The notes beneath the pieces were generated by a model. The model saw only the letters and a list, made by a program, of their open reading frames with translations, searched no databases and was not told the DNA's origin. A stretch of 16,413 nucleotides of DNA. Origin: JAKSSE01 sp045597645. GTDB taxonomy: Bacteria > Bacillota > Clostridia > Lachnospirales > Lachnospiraceae. Positions within the stretch are counted from its first letter, which is position 1; each line of letters begins with the position of its first letter. Positions 1-8,615 of this stretch are shown here, one piece after another. A program made the translations under genes and the position numbers. The stretch lies in the NCBI GenBank assembly GCA_045597645.1, contig JAZLKM010000038.1:1-16413 (forward strand), written 5' to 3'.

Positions 1-369
1 GATGAAATGGCAACTCAAACAATGGGTTACCCGTTTGCTTACCAAGCGTTGGGAAAGTATATGTGGGAATCTAATAGAGATGCTTTGACAGAAGATATTT
101 TGTCAAAACTTGACGAAGCTTTATCAGAAAAAGTGTACATGAAAATATGGAGTGAACTAGCAGAGAGAGATAAATTTTTCCTCAGATATATTGTTCAAAA
201 GGAAACGATGCCTGCTACAGAGTTACTTGAGCTCACGAAGAAAAAGCATAATGAATGGTCAGAACCTCGAAAACGTCTTAGTGATAAAGGCATAATCGAT
301 GTAAGGACACGAGGACAAATCACCGTTCGACTTCCGAGACTTAGACAGTTTGTTGAGAAACAACCGTAA
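1..369 (+). CDS. C-terminal fragment of an AAA-type ATP-binding protein (partial, 5' end outside window)
   Basis: The reading frame is open from base 1 and ends at TAA 367-369, so about 122 residues of the C-terminus are visible. The visible part begins with a sequence containing GYPFAYQALG and W/E-rich helices. This resembles the lid and start of the winged-helix tail of the AAA ATPases that Clostridia often annotate simply as ATP-binding protein. The second half (a helix of ELTKKKHNEWSEPRKRLSDKG type followed by a short basic beta hairpin ending in RLPRLRQFVE) fits a winged-helix DNA-binding module. The Walker A and B motifs would lie upstream of the window, so no ATPase residue can be checked. 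Codon use is more A/T-rich than in the following genes. The family call is by resemblance only; that it is the end of a larger protein is nearly certain. Confidence 0.55.
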   Translation, partial: DEMATQTMGYPFAYQALGKYMWESNRDALTEDILSKLDEALSEKVYMKIWSELAERDKFFLRYIVQKETMPATELLELTKKKHNEWSEPRKRLSDKGIIDVRTRGQITVRLPRLRQFVEKQP

Positions 370-378
370 TATTTTGTA

Positions 379-407
379 TTGCTAACTAAAACGTTTTCGT
401 ATACAAT
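379..407 (+). promoter_or_regulatory. Candidate sigma-70 promoter for the MFS-MATE pair, with a palindrome in the spacer
   Basis: TTGCTA (379-384) and TACAAT (402-407) are separated by 17 bases, giving a fair -35/-10 pair. The spacer contains the perfect 10-base palindrome AAAACGTTTT (388-397), which resembles the CG-centred operators of LacI-family repressors. The predicted transcription start falls at about base 414, on or next to the MFS start codon. No experimental support can be seen in the sequence. Confidence 0.35.
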
Positions 408-413
408 GCAGGC

Positions 414-1598
414 ATGAAAAAGAAGAATGCAACAATTTATTACGGCCTAATTATGGCCACATACTCTGTTGGGTATGTAACATTGTCAGCCTTCTCTAGC
501 TTATATCTATTAGACCTAGGACTGAATAACGGCGCGGTGGGGATACTGCTTGCTGTGGCGAGCATGGTATCGGTGCTCCTGCAACCTAGCGTCGGCTCTG
601 TTATTGATAGGAATCCCAAGATATCATCGAAGCATATGCTGCTACTTATGGCGGTGCTAATTGCTGTATTGGGATTGCTTCTCATTTTTATTCCAGGACA
701 TAATTTGGTGCTTTCCACAATTTTATATGGTGTAAGCATTATGCTGCTCATGCTGGGACAGCCATTTTTGAATGCGCTTGGAATGGATGCCATTAACTAT
801 GGCTATCCAATCAACTTCGGAATAGGGCGCAGCATGGGATCAATGGGATATGCGCTGGGATCTGCGGCTTTCGGTAGGATTTCAGTTATGTTCGGGGCCA
901 AAAGCGTGCCTGTTGCTTTCACAATAGCTTTCTGTGTACTCTGTGGACTCATATACATCTATCCTGTGAAAAAGGAGATTGCTGCGCCGACTGATGACGC
1001 GACCAGCGAGATTCGTAGCCAGAAGGAGAATCCGTTTCTTTTCCTTGGAAAATATAAGCGTATGGCGGCAATGCTATTAGGCCTCATGCTCATATATTTT
1101 AGCCATGTTCTCATAAATACATTTAGTCTTCAGGTGGTGACCAACAAGGGCGGCACTAGCTCTGATATGGGCACGGCGGCAGCTATTGCAGCTATTTGTG
1201 AGCTTATTACTATGCTTCTGTTTCCGCTTTATATGAAGCGGTTTAAGCTTCACCAGATGCTTAGAGTGTCGGGCATATTCTTTACGCTCAAGATTTTTTT
1301 GAGCTTCCTTGTACCAAATATGTTCACTTTCTACATCATTCAGGCTACGCAGATGTTCGGCTGGGGCATTATGTCCATCGGAATTGTCTACTATGTCAAT
1401 AATCTAGTAGGGGAAAATGATAAGGCGAAGGGCCAGGCCTATGCAGGTATGGCCTACACACTTTCGAGCGTGCTAGGCAGCTTTCTAGGCGGTAACATTA
1501 TAGACTGGCTTGGCGTAGATATGATGCTGATAATTGGCTCGGTACTGGCGGCGGTAGGTACTGTCGTTGTTTGGATAACTGTGGAGGATAGGTCGTGA
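414..1598 (+). CDS. MFS transporter, 12-TM, MFS_1-like / PPP-type
   Basis: The product is a 394-residue polytopic membrane protein with the hydrophobic profile of the major facilitator superfamily: two six-helix halves joined by a charged loop near residues 185-215. A motif-A-like sequence (GSVIDRNPK, residues ~62-70) lies between TM2 and TM3. The N-terminus (YSVGYVTLSAFSSLYLLDLG) resembles the single-domain MFS_1-like group related to LacY and phenylpropionate permeases, which move small solutes with protons. The substrate cannot be read from sequence. The start at 414 has no clear Shine-Dalgarno; an alternative ATG at 453 has none either. The last codons overlap the start of the MATE gene (GTGA), so the two are translationally coupled and probably act as an export or uptake pair. 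Confidence 0.85.
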   Translation: MKKKNATIYYGLIMATYSVGYVTLSAFSSLYLLDLGLNNGAVGILLAVASMVSVLLQPSVGSVIDRNPKISSKHMLLLMAVLIAVLGLLLIFIPGHNLVLSTILYGVSIMLLMLGQPFLNALGMDAINYGYPINFGIGRSMGSMGYALGSAAFGRISVMFGAKSVPVAFTIAFCVLCGLIYIYPVKKEIAAPTDDATSEIRSQKENPFLFLGKYKRMAAMLLGLMLIYFSHVLINTFSLQVVTNKGGTSSDMGTAAAIAAICELITMLLFPLYMKRFKLHQMLRVSGIFFTLKIFLSFLVPNMFTFYIIQATQMFGWGIMSIGIVYYVNNLVGENDKAKGQAYAGMAYTLSSVLGSFLGGNIIDWLGVDMMLIIGSVLAAVGTVVVWITVEDRS

Positions 1599-2938
1599 AG
1601 GACACAACCGTAAATATGACAACCGGTAGTCCGGTTAAGCTTCTTTTGGCTTTTTCGTTGCCTATGATGATCGGCAACATTTTCCAACAGCTCTATAATG
1701 TAGTGGATTCGGCTATTGTGGGCAGGCTGGTGGGCGCAGACGCTCTTGCTGCGATTGGTGCCACAGGCTCAGTGACCTTCATGTTTTTTGCGCTTTGTAA
1801 CGGCATCGGATCCGGCGGCGGCATAGTTACCTCGCAGTATTTTGGCAGCGATGATATCCCAAGTGTCAAAAAGTGTATCGTAAATGTTGCATTTATAATG
1901 ATTCTTTTTCCGGTAGTAGTGGGGGCTATAGCATTTCTTTTGACTGAGCCACTTCTGCGTCTTTTGGAGACACCGGAAAATGTATTGCATGATGCTGTTG
2001 TCTACATGCAGGTGATGTGTGTGGGGCTGGCTTTTGTGTCGATTTATAACTATGTGGCATCGATGCTAAGGGCGCTTGGAGATTCAAAGACGCCACTCTA
2101 TTTTCTGATCTTTTCATGCATTCTAAATACCGTATTAGATTTTGCGTTTGTATATTATCTGGGGTGGGGAGTGTTTGGAGCAGCCTTTGCAACCTTGATT
2201 TCGCAGTTCGCGTCAGGTGTGCTGTGCCTGTTCTATGCTTTCAAGTACAATTCGTATTTTCATTTATCCAGAGAGGATCTGAAGCTGGATAAGGATATTA
2301 TATGGAAGGCTATAAGAATTGGTGTACCGCTGTCACTTCAGTTTTCTTTGATAGCCATTTCGTGTATGGCTCTGCAACGAGTGGTTAATGCCTTTGGGGC
2401 AGTAGCTATGGCCGCCTTTACAGCTACAAGCCGTATTGAGCAGGTTATACATCAGCCGTACCAGACTCTCAGTGCTGCGCTGTCTACCTATTCAGGCCAG
2501 AATTATGGTGCTAACAAGAATGACAGAGTAGTCATGGGATACAGGAAAAGCATGCTCATGATGGTGATATTTACTATTGCTATGATCCCAATCATGCAGC
2601 TATTTGGAAGGCAGATTACATCGATATTTGTAAGTGATCCGGAAGTAATTGAGATGGGCGCGGTGGCACTCAAGATAACCAGCTGGTTCTATGTATTTCT
2701 GGGACTGATTTATGTGGCGAGAGGCGTATTAAACGGTGTAAGCGATGCATTTTTCGCACTGTTTAATGGTATCGTTGAGGTCATCGGCAGATTCACAGTG
2801 CCTATTTTTCTCACCATGATTCCGATGATTGGTTTGTGGGGCATATGGTGGTCTGTAGGTGTGGTGTGGTTCTTGAGTGGATTCACTGCCTGGCTGCGAT
2901 ATGTATGGTATAAGAAAAAGCACTTCGTGACGGCGTGA
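1595..2938 (+). CDS. MATE family efflux transporter
   Basis: The product is a 447-residue, 12-helix membrane protein of the multidrug and toxic compound extrusion family (two MatE repeats). The N-terminus is typical: a short polar lead, then LAFSLPMMIGNIFQQLYNVV and a D-S-x-x-V-G-R segment around residues 37-44. The second repeat starts near residue 235 (IRIGVPLSLQFSLIAIS). Such proteins export cationic drugs, metabolites or lipid-linked material using a Na+ or H+ gradient. I chose the GTG at 1595 because GGAGG (1583-1587) lies 7 bases upstream and because it overlaps the MFS stop by four bases. An in-frame ATG at 1616 is a less well placed alternative. A strong terminator follows at 2976-3010. 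The substrate is unknown. Confidence 0.92.
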   Translation: MKDTTVNMTTGSPVKLLLAFSLPMMIGNIFQQLYNVVDSAIVGRLVGADALAAIGATGSVTFMFFALCNGIGSGGGIVTSQYFGSDDIPSVKKCIVNVAFIMILFPVVVGAIAFLLTEPLLRLLETPENVLHDAVVYMQVMCVGLAFVSIYNYVASMLRALGDSKTPLYFLIFSCILNTVLDFAFVYYLGWGVFGAAFATLISQFASGVLCLFYAFKYNSYFHLSREDLKLDKDIIWKAIRIGVPLSLQFSLIAISCMALQRVVNAFGAVAMAAFTATSRIEQVIHQPYQTLSAALSTYSGQNYGANKNDRVVMGYRKSMLMMVIFTIAMIPIMQLFGRQITSIFVSDPEVIEMGAVALKITSWFYVFLGLIYVARGVLNGVSDAFFALFNGIVEVIGRFTVPIFLTMIPMIGLWGIWWSVGVVWFLSGFTAWLRYVWYKKKHFVTA

Positions 2939-2975
2939 CACTTGGTGCTATAAAGAGACTGCATAAGTTCAATGC

Positions 2976-3010
2976 AAAAAAGGTGAAACCGCTGAGGTTT
3001 CACCTTTTTG
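2976..3010. terminator. Bidirectional Rho-independent terminator
   Basis: A perfect 9-bp stem, GGTGAAACC (2982-2990) and GGTTTCACC (2996-3004), closes a 5-base loop. It is flanked by A6 on the left and T5 on the right, so both strands read as stem plus U-tract. It sits between the convergent MATE gene and the minus-strand oxidoreductase and can terminate both. Confidence 0.93.
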
Positions 3011-3106
3011 CGTATAAAGATAGTTCCGGAGCATAGATTGTTTATGAGCAAGTATTGAAGCGGATTGTGAATAACACTGGAATCAAGTTCCGATATCATT
3101 TTAGAA

Positions 3107-4246
3107 TTAACGTGCGCCAAGCTGTGCCTCGAATTGCTTTTCGAATTCTAACTCATCAGAGCTTCCTTTGGCTGGGAGTGTAATCATCCTGCCCTCCCAA
3201 GATGAAAGATATGCTGCGTTTGACATCATAAGGCTCATATATCCGTCGTAGCCCTCAGCTACCATTGGGCCTGTGCCACATATCTTGTTGGCAAAGCTTT
3301 GAAGTACTATCTGATATGCGTCGCCCGGATTTTCGAATGTAACCGTGTGCCAGTCGCCCTTTATTTTTCTGAAAAATTCAGTAGAGTTCATGCGGTATTC
3401 AGCTTCGCTGCAGCCTAGCTCCGGTGCCAGCTCGCCAATTCTAAGCTCACCGTTTTCACACACAAGCATAGCCTCGTCTAATGATATCTCGAGTCTATTG
3501 ACACCAGGCGCATCTCCTGTAGAGGTGATAAATGTGCCGGTGGCACCGTTTGGCCACTTCATATACATGGTCACGTCATCCTCCACCTCGATATTATGGA
3601 AATGTCCCTCGATGCAAAACGCCTGCAGCTGCAATGGCATTCCACACATCCATGCCAGAAGGTCCAGGTTGTGAGGGCATTGATTTAGAAGTACACCACC
3701 GCCGTCTGTAGCCCAGGTTGCATGCCAAGATGATGATGAAAAGTACTTGTCAGGTCTGTACCAGTCAGTTACTACCCAGTTCACTCTCTTGAGCGAGCCA
3801 TATTTTCCACTCTGTACAATCTCGCGTATCTGCTGGTATAGAGGGTTCGTGCGCTGATTGAATACCATGCCGTATTCCTTACCACTTGCCTTGGCAGCCT
3901 CTTCCATAAGCCTTGCCTGTCTGGTATATACGCCGGCTGGCTTGTCTGATATTACGTGTAGACCGTTTTTAAAGGCTCTCACTGCCTGTCCCATGTGGGC
4001 ATAATGAGGAGTGGCGATAACTACAGCATCTACAGATATAGTTTTGGCCTCAATGGCCTCAAATAGTTCGTCTGAAGTCTGAAATACGGGGATACCTTTC
4101 TCAAATGATGGAGCCAACAAATCCCTATAGGCAGCGCCTACTCGTGTCATGGCTACAAGCTCCATATTGCTAATGGCCCTATCCTGCAGCAGCTTGGCAT
4201 ACTTACTACCCATGTTGCCAATACCAATAACGGCTGTACGTATCAT
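3107..4246 (-). CDS. Gfo/Idh/MocA family NAD(P)-dependent oxidoreductase
   Basis: The 379-residue protein has an N-terminal Rossmann fold with the dinucleotide loop GIGNMG (residues 8-13). Next comes the DKPAG motif (101-105), the family's usual E-K-P signature with Asp for Glu. The C-terminal alpha/beta substrate domain follows, carrying GGGVLLNQCPHNLDLL (about 182-197) with the family's catalytic-region His at 192. These enzymes oxidise or reduce sugars, inositols or sugar derivatives. I moved the start from the longest frame (4270) to the ATG at 4246 because AGGAGGA (4251-4257 on the reverse strand) lies four bases upstream and the protein then begins MIRTAVIGIG, the normal family N-terminus. 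It is a single gene, divergent from the cation transporter and convergent with the MATE gene. The substrate is unknown. Confidence 0.9.
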   Translation of the reverse strand: MIRTAVIGIGNMGSKYAKLLQDRAISNMELVAMTRVGAAYRDLLAPSFEKGIPVFQTSDELFEAIEAKTISVDAVVIATPHYAHMGQAVRAFKNGLHVISDKPAGVYTRQARLMEEAAKASGKEYGMVFNQRTNPLYQQIREIVQSGKYGSLKRVNWVVTDWYRPDKYFSSSSWHATWATDGGGVLLNQCPHNLDLLAWMCGMPLQLQAFCIEGHFHNIEVEDDVTMYMKWPNGATGTFITSTGDAPGVNRLEISLDEAMLVCENGELRIGELAPELGCSEAEYRMNSTEFFRKIKGDWHTVTFENPGDAYQIVLQSFANKICGTGPMVAEGYDGYMSLMMSNAAYLSSWEGRMITLPAKGSSDELEFEKQFEAQLGAR

Positions 4247-4322
4247 TTTTTCCTCCTGTCTGCTGTGCACATAATTACTACGATTATTTACCTATATATA
4301 ACATTCTTATCACAAAATAATG

Positions 4323-4328
4323 TATAAT
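4323..4328 (+). promoter_or_regulatory. Candidate -10 box for the cation diffusion facilitator
   Basis: A consensus TATAAT lies 43 bases before the start codon in the A/T-rich divergent intergenic region 4247-4371. No good -35 is found at 16-18 bases upstream (closest is TAACAT-like sequence near 4299), so the promoter may be activator dependent or weak. No convincing promoter for the minus-strand oxidoreductase was found in the same region. Confidence 0.35.
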
Positions 4329-4371
4329 ACTATCATATGTCTAAATGATGACTAGATGAAGGAGAAAATAG

Positions 4372-5508
4372 ATGAGTAAGCCTAGTGAGTCAGGAATGGA
4401 AAGCAGGATAAAAACTATTTTTAAAGCCAGCATTGTGGCGATAATTGTAAACGTGGCGCTTGGAATATTCAAGGCGATTGTCGGTATGGTGTCCAACTCG
4501 ATAGCGATTACGATGGATGCAATCAATAACTTTACTGATGCAGCTAGCAGCTTTATCACAATACTAAGCTCACATTTTGCATCAAAAAATCCGGATAAAA
4601 AGCATCCATTTGGCTATGGCAGAATGGAGTATCTGGGTACGCTTCTCATAGCTGGACTTATTTTGTATGCAGGTATTACATCTTTCGTCGAGTCGGTAAA
4701 GAAAATTATACATCCGGAAGCGGCAGACTATTCTACAATCTCGCTTATCATCTTGGTTGTCGCAGTACTTGCAAAGGGAGCGCTATCACTTTATACGTCC
4801 AAGATGGGAAAAAAAGCCAAGTCAGACTCGCTTATTGCATCAGCTAAGGAATCTGTAGGAGATATAGCTATCTCTGCAGCCACCATTGTGGCAGCACTTA
4901 TATACATTTTCACAAGCTTTTCTATAGAGGCGTGGCTTGGTGCTGTAATTGCAGCGCTTATTACCAAGACTGGTATAGAGATACTGAAGGAGACGGTCGG
5001 AAAGCTCTTGGGCGAGGGCGCAGAAGCGTCACTTGTGAGAGATATTAAAGCAGCTATTAAGGAGCATGAGGGGATTACGGGGGCATACGATCTGGTACTG
5101 CACAATTATGGGCCGGATGCATACCTGGCATCTGTTCATGTTGAGGTAGAGGATACACTGCCGATTAGTGGCTTTGATGCTCTCTCCAGAGAGATTCAAA
5201 ATGACATAGCCGAAAGGTTTGGCGTATATCTGTCTGCAGTTGGCGTGTATTCAGTTAATACTAAGGATGCCGACAAGATTGCAATGCGCGAGGAGGTCCA
5301 GGCCATCGCACAGTCTGTAAAGCATGTGACTCAAATGCATGGATTCTATGTAGATATGCAGAAGAAATATATGAGATTTGACCTCGTAATCAGCTTCGAG
5401 TCGGATGCGAGGGAGAAAGTTTATTCAGAGGTTGTAGAAAAGGTGAGTGCAAGGTATCCTGACTATGCTGTGAGCGCTGGAATGGATACAGATTATAACG
5501 AACTGTAA
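4372..5508 (+). CDS. Cation diffusion facilitator (CDF) family transporter with doubled cytosolic domain
   Basis: The product is a 378-residue member of the CDF family, which exports divalent metals (Zn, Mn, Fe, Cd) from the cytoplasm in exchange for protons. Six helices span residues ~15-205. TM2 carries DAINNFTD (Asn52 and Asp56 at the metal-site positions), followed by the family motif HPFGYGRMEY (78-87). In TM5 the second pair of site residues is Glu160 and Asp164, where His-Asp or Asp-Asp is usual. The cytosolic tail looks like two tandem ferredoxin-like dimerisation modules (about 215-297 and 305-375), so the protein is longer than the ~300-residue classical form. AAGGAG sits just before the ATG. 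The NxxxD in TM2 suggests the Mn/Fe-like rather than the Zn subgroup; this is a weak inference. Confidence 0.92.
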   Translation: MSKPSESGMESRIKTIFKASIVAIIVNVALGIFKAIVGMVSNSIAITMDAINNFTDAASSFITILSSHFASKNPDKKHPFGYGRMEYLGTLLIAGLILYAGITSFVESVKKIIHPEAADYSTISLIILVVAVLAKGALSLYTSKMGKKAKSDSLIASAKESVGDIAISAATIVAALIYIFTSFSIEAWLGAVIAALITKTGIEILKETVGKLLGEGAEASLVRDIKAAIKEHEGITGAYDLVLHNYGPDAYLASVHVEVEDTLPISGFDALSREIQNDIAERFGVYLSAVGVYSVNTKDADKIAMREEVQAIAQSVKHVTQMHGFYVDMQKKYMRFDLVISFESDAREKVYSEVVEKVSARYPDYAVSAGMDTDYNEL

Positions 5509-5520
5509 ATGGTGATTGAG

Positions 5521-6459
5521 ATGGAAAAAAACTATGATGTAGTGGCTCTGGGGGAGCTGCTTGTAGATATGGCGGAGGGAGCTACATCCACTGAGGGGAA
5601 TATGACTTTTGAGGCCTGCCCTGGAGGCGCGCCTTGCAACGTATTGGCAATGCTTAGTAAGACAGGGCATCGGACGGCTTTTATCGGAAAGGTCGGCGAT
5701 GATTTCCTGGGGCATATGCTTGCTGACACTATAGTGGGGGCAGGTATAGATTCCAAAGCATTGATATTTGACAAGGAAAACAAGACGACACTTGCATTTG
5801 TCCATAAAAAGCCAGACGGGGACAGAGATTTTTCGTTTTATCGAAATCCCGGCGCCGATATGATGCTTGAGGAGAACGATGTGGATTATGAGCTCATAGG
5901 CCAGTCTAGAGTGTTCCATTTTGGAACGTTGTCAATGACTCACGATGGCATCAGAAAGGCTACAAAAGCCGCTGTTGAGTTTGCTCTTGAAAATGAAGTC
6001 AAGGTATCATTTGACCCTAACTACAGAGAGCCGCTCTGGGAAAGCCCTGAGGATGCGAAGGAGCAGATACTCTGGGGAATGGCTCACTGCGATGTGCTCA
6101 AAATATCCGATAATGAAGTGACCTTTGTCACAGGAGAGACTGACATGAGCAAAGCAATGTCAGCAATAAGACCACTGACTAGTGCCAAGATTATCTTTGT
6201 GACCCTTGGACCAGATGGCAGTATTGGCTGGGCAGGTTGCGATGAAGTGCTATGCCCGGGCGTTAGGGTTGATAAAGTGGTTGATACAACAGGTGCTGGC
6301 GATACTTTTTTTGGAAGCGCGTTGCACCAGCTACTAGACATGGATTTTTCAGTTGATAATGCTCAAATGAAGAGTCTTTTGTCCTATGCCAACTGCAATG
6401 CGGCTAAGATAACCATGCGCAAAGGCGCTATACCTGTGATAATGGATTTGAATGTATAG
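5521..6459 (+). CDS. PfkB-family carbohydrate kinase, fructokinase-like
   Basis: The 312-residue protein belongs to the ribokinase/PfkB family and most resembles bacterial fructokinases (ATP + fructose to fructose-6-P). Seen directly: the N-terminal DVVALGELLVDM strand; the substrate-side motif PGGAPCNV (34-41); GKVGDDFLG (57-65); and the C-terminal signature DTTGAGDTFFG (255-265) with the anion hole and catalytic-base Asp261. The longest frame begins at 5509, directly after the preceding stop, but has no ribosome site. The ATG at 5521 has GGTGAT a few bases upstream and gives the standard N-terminus. It lies 12 bases after the CDF gene, so it is probably cotranscribed. Fructose is the likeliest substrate, but related ketoses are possible. 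Confidence 0.88.
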   Translation: MEKNYDVVALGELLVDMAEGATSTEGNMTFEACPGGAPCNVLAMLSKTGHRTAFIGKVGDDFLGHMLADTIVGAGIDSKALIFDKENKTTLAFVHKKPDGDRDFSFYRNPGADMMLEENDVDYELIGQSRVFHFGTLSMTHDGIRKATKAAVEFALENEVKVSFDPNYREPLWESPEDAKEQILWGMAHCDVLKISDNEVTFVTGETDMSKAMSAIRPLTSAKIIFVTLGPDGSIGWAGCDEVLCPGVRVDKVVDTTGAGDTFFGSALHQLLDMDFSVDNAQMKSLLSYANCNAAKITMRKGAIPVIMDLNV

Positions 6460-6497
6460 TGCCCGTAGATTAGATGTTTAGAGTATAGAGAGATTAT

Positions 6498-7676
6498 ATG
6501 CTAATTAGTATTGCAATCATCATATTTTCCGGACTGCTTCTGGGATATTTGTGTAAGAAAATAAAGTTCCCGAGCCTGTTTGGAATGATAATTGCGGGAG
6601 TAATAATTGGGCCGCATGTGTTGAATTGGATTGACCCAAGCATATTAAACATTTCGGCTGAGCTAAGGAAGATCGCCCTCATTATTATATTAATCAGAGC
6701 AGGACTCAAACTCTCACTGGAGGATCTTAAGAAGGTAGGAAGACCAGCGGTCTTAATGTGCTTTGTGCCGGCTACTCTTGAAGTGATAGGCATGATTATC
6801 CTTGCACCTCTGCTATTAGGCATCAATAGGTTGGACGCTGCCATTCTGGGAGCTGTAATCGGTGCGGTATCGCCAGCTGTCATAGTGCCCAGGATGATAA
6901 AGCTGATTGATGAGGGGTATGGCACCCAAAAAGGTATACCACAGATGATATTGGCTGGAGCTTCAGTGGATGATGTGTATGTTATCGTTTTGTTCACAAC
7001 CTTTACTTCGCTTGCGCAGGGTGGAAGTGTTAGTGCCAGGAGCTTTATAAATATTCCAGTATCCATAGTGACAGGAGTAGGCTTGGGACTGCTTGTTGGT
7101 TTGGCACTTGCCGCCTGGTTTGGCAGATTTCACATGCGGGATAGCATTAAAGTAATAATAGTGCTGGGCGTTTCATTTGCATTTACCTTTTTGGAGGACA
7201 AATGGGGCACAATAATTCCCTTTGCATCTTTGATCGGAGTCATGGCTCTAGGTCTTATGATAAAGAGGAAAAAGGACGCTCTTGCAGCGCGCCTGTCAGC
7301 TAAGTTTGATAAGCTGTGGGTTGCAGCGGAGATATTCCTATTCGTCTTGGTAGGTGCGTCTGTAGAAATAACAAGTCTCAAGACGGCAGGGGTGAGTGCA
7401 GTAATCCTAATAATTGGAGTGCTCGTATTTAGAATGCTTGGGGTATTCCTATGCACGGTAGGTACGAAGCTGGATATAAAGGAAAAGCTGTTTTGCATGC
7501 TGGCATATACGCCAAAGGCTACAGTGCAAGCTGCAATAGGAGGATTGCCACTAGCTATGGGATTAGCCTGTGGCAATACAGTATTGACGGTATCAGTTAT
7601 AGCAATAATGCTCACAGCTCCGCTTGGAGCATTTGCAATAGATTTGACATACAAGAAGTTTCTTGGCATGGAATAA
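6498..7676 (+). CDS. Cation:proton antiporter (Na+/H+ exchanger family)
   Basis: The product is a 392-residue, roughly 12-13-helix membrane protein of the Na+/H+ exchanger superfamily (PF00999, CPA). The N-terminus (FPSLFGMIIAGVIIGPHVLN) and the unwound-helix segment SPAVIVPRM (125-133) are typical. The ion-binding pair is Asp158-Asp159 in GASVDDVYVIV, the double-Asp form associated with electrogenic CPA2-type exchange. No C-terminal TrkA-N or USP domain is present, unlike Kef proteins. The ribosome site (AGAGAG) is weak. Its place between sugar kinase and oxidoreductase genes is unexplained; it may simply serve pH or Na+ homeostasis. Confidence 0.88.
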   Translation: MLISIAIIIFSGLLLGYLCKKIKFPSLFGMIIAGVIIGPHVLNWIDPSILNISAELRKIALIIILIRAGLKLSLEDLKKVGRPAVLMCFVPATLEVIGMIILAPLLLGINRLDAAILGAVIGAVSPAVIVPRMIKLIDEGYGTQKGIPQMILAGASVDDVYVIVLFTTFTSLAQGGSVSARSFINIPVSIVTGVGLGLLVGLALAAWFGRFHMRDSIKVIIVLGVSFAFTFLEDKWGTIIPFASLIGVMALGLMIKRKKDALAARLSAKFDKLWVAAEIFLFVLVGASVEITSLKTAGVSAVILIIGVLVFRMLGVFLCTVGTKLDIKEKLFCMLAYTPKATVQAAIGGLPLAMGLACGNTVLTVSVIAIMLTAPLGAFAIDLTYKKFLGME

Positions 7677-7712
7677 AGTAAATATGTTGTAGTATCAGAA
7701 AGCGAGGAAAAG

Positions 7713-8597
7713 ATGAAATACACACATGATTCTAATGACATCACCAGGCAGTATTTTGATTCGATTTTGCTAGAGACCAGATACATCGGTACAGATTTAC
7801 CATCTACCAAGATTGAATTATATGGGGAGACCTTCGATACACCTATAACAACTGCAGCGCTCTCACATTTACATGATATCTGCGAGAACGGCATGGAGGA
7901 GTTCGCTAAGGGAGCAAAGGATGCAAACGCCATGCATATGGTAGGCATGGGTGAGGATGACGAGCTGGAAGGCATCCTAAATGTATACAACAAGACAGCT
8001 AAGTTTATAAAGCCACATGAGAATGATGATGTGGTATTTCAGAAAATAGAACATGCGCAGTCTCACGGAGCATTTGCAGTAGGTATGGATATAGACCACT
8101 GCTTAGGCGCTAAAGGCAACTATGATGTGGTATTGGGCCTTCCGATGAAGACGAAATCTCTTGAGCAGATGAAAAGCTTCGTGCAGGCCAGCAAGGTGCC
8201 GTTTATCGTAAAGGGTGTGTTGTCAGTGCAGGATGCTGTAAGGAGCGTAGAGGCAGGTGCCCAGGGTATTATCGTATCTCATCATCACGGAATCATGAAC
8301 TATGCTGTGCCACCGCTTATGGTGCTGCCGGAGATAGTTAAAGCCGTAGATGGACAGCTTAAGATATTTGTAGACTGCGGTATTGAGAGCGGTATGGATG
8401 TATTTAAGGCTCTCGCACTTGGAGCTGATGCAGTATGCGTGGGTCGCGACCTGATGGGGCCGCTTAAGCAGGGTGGTAAGGGCGTAACTGACCGCATCAA
8501 TGAGCTCAACCTCGAGCTTATGAGTGTGATGGCCAGAGCAGGAGCTAAGACCCTTGACGAGATAGATCCGTCAGTTGTTCATTTTAGAAATTTCTAA
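7713..8597 (+). CDS. Divergent FMN-dependent alpha-hydroxy-acid dehydrogenase-like protein
   Basis: The 294-residue protein has the (beta/alpha)8 FMN_dh fold. It shows PFIVKGVLSVQDA (163-175, with the usual FMN-contacting Lys167), a VSHHHG segment (188-193) at the place of the active-site S-N-H-G-G-R-Q motif, and VDCGIESGMDVFKALALGADAVCVGR (220-245). The family normally oxidises L-lactate, glycolate or similar 2-hydroxy acids. Two expected arginines are absent: the substrate-binding Arg after the catalytic His (here Ile/Met) and the phosphate-binding Arg of D-G-G-x-R (here Glu225). It is also ~50 residues shorter than lactate/glycolate oxidases. The fold call is good, the reaction unknown. 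GAGGAAAAG precedes the ATG, and the next gene starts 18 bases after its stop. Confidence 0.8.
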   Translation: MKYTHDSNDITRQYFDSILLETRYIGTDLPSTKIELYGETFDTPITTAALSHLHDICENGMEEFAKGAKDANAMHMVGMGEDDELEGILNVYNKTAKFIKPHENDDVVFQKIEHAQSHGAFAVGMDIDHCLGAKGNYDVVLGLPMKTKSLEQMKSFVQASKVPFIVKGVLSVQDAVRSVEAGAQGIIVSHHHGIMNYAVPPLMVLPEIVKAVDGQLKIFVDCGIESGMDVFKALALGADAVCVGRDLMGPLKQGGKGVTDRINELNLELMSVMARAGAKTLDEIDPSVVHFRNF

Positions 8598-8615
8598 TCA
8601 GCAGGAGGTGTCAAA

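Noticed and set aside
7130..7993. 287-codon open frame antisense to the antiporter and FMN-like genes
   Set aside because: It spans two well-supported plus-strand genes, is Ser/Ile-rich as expected for a mirror frame, and has no recognisable domain.
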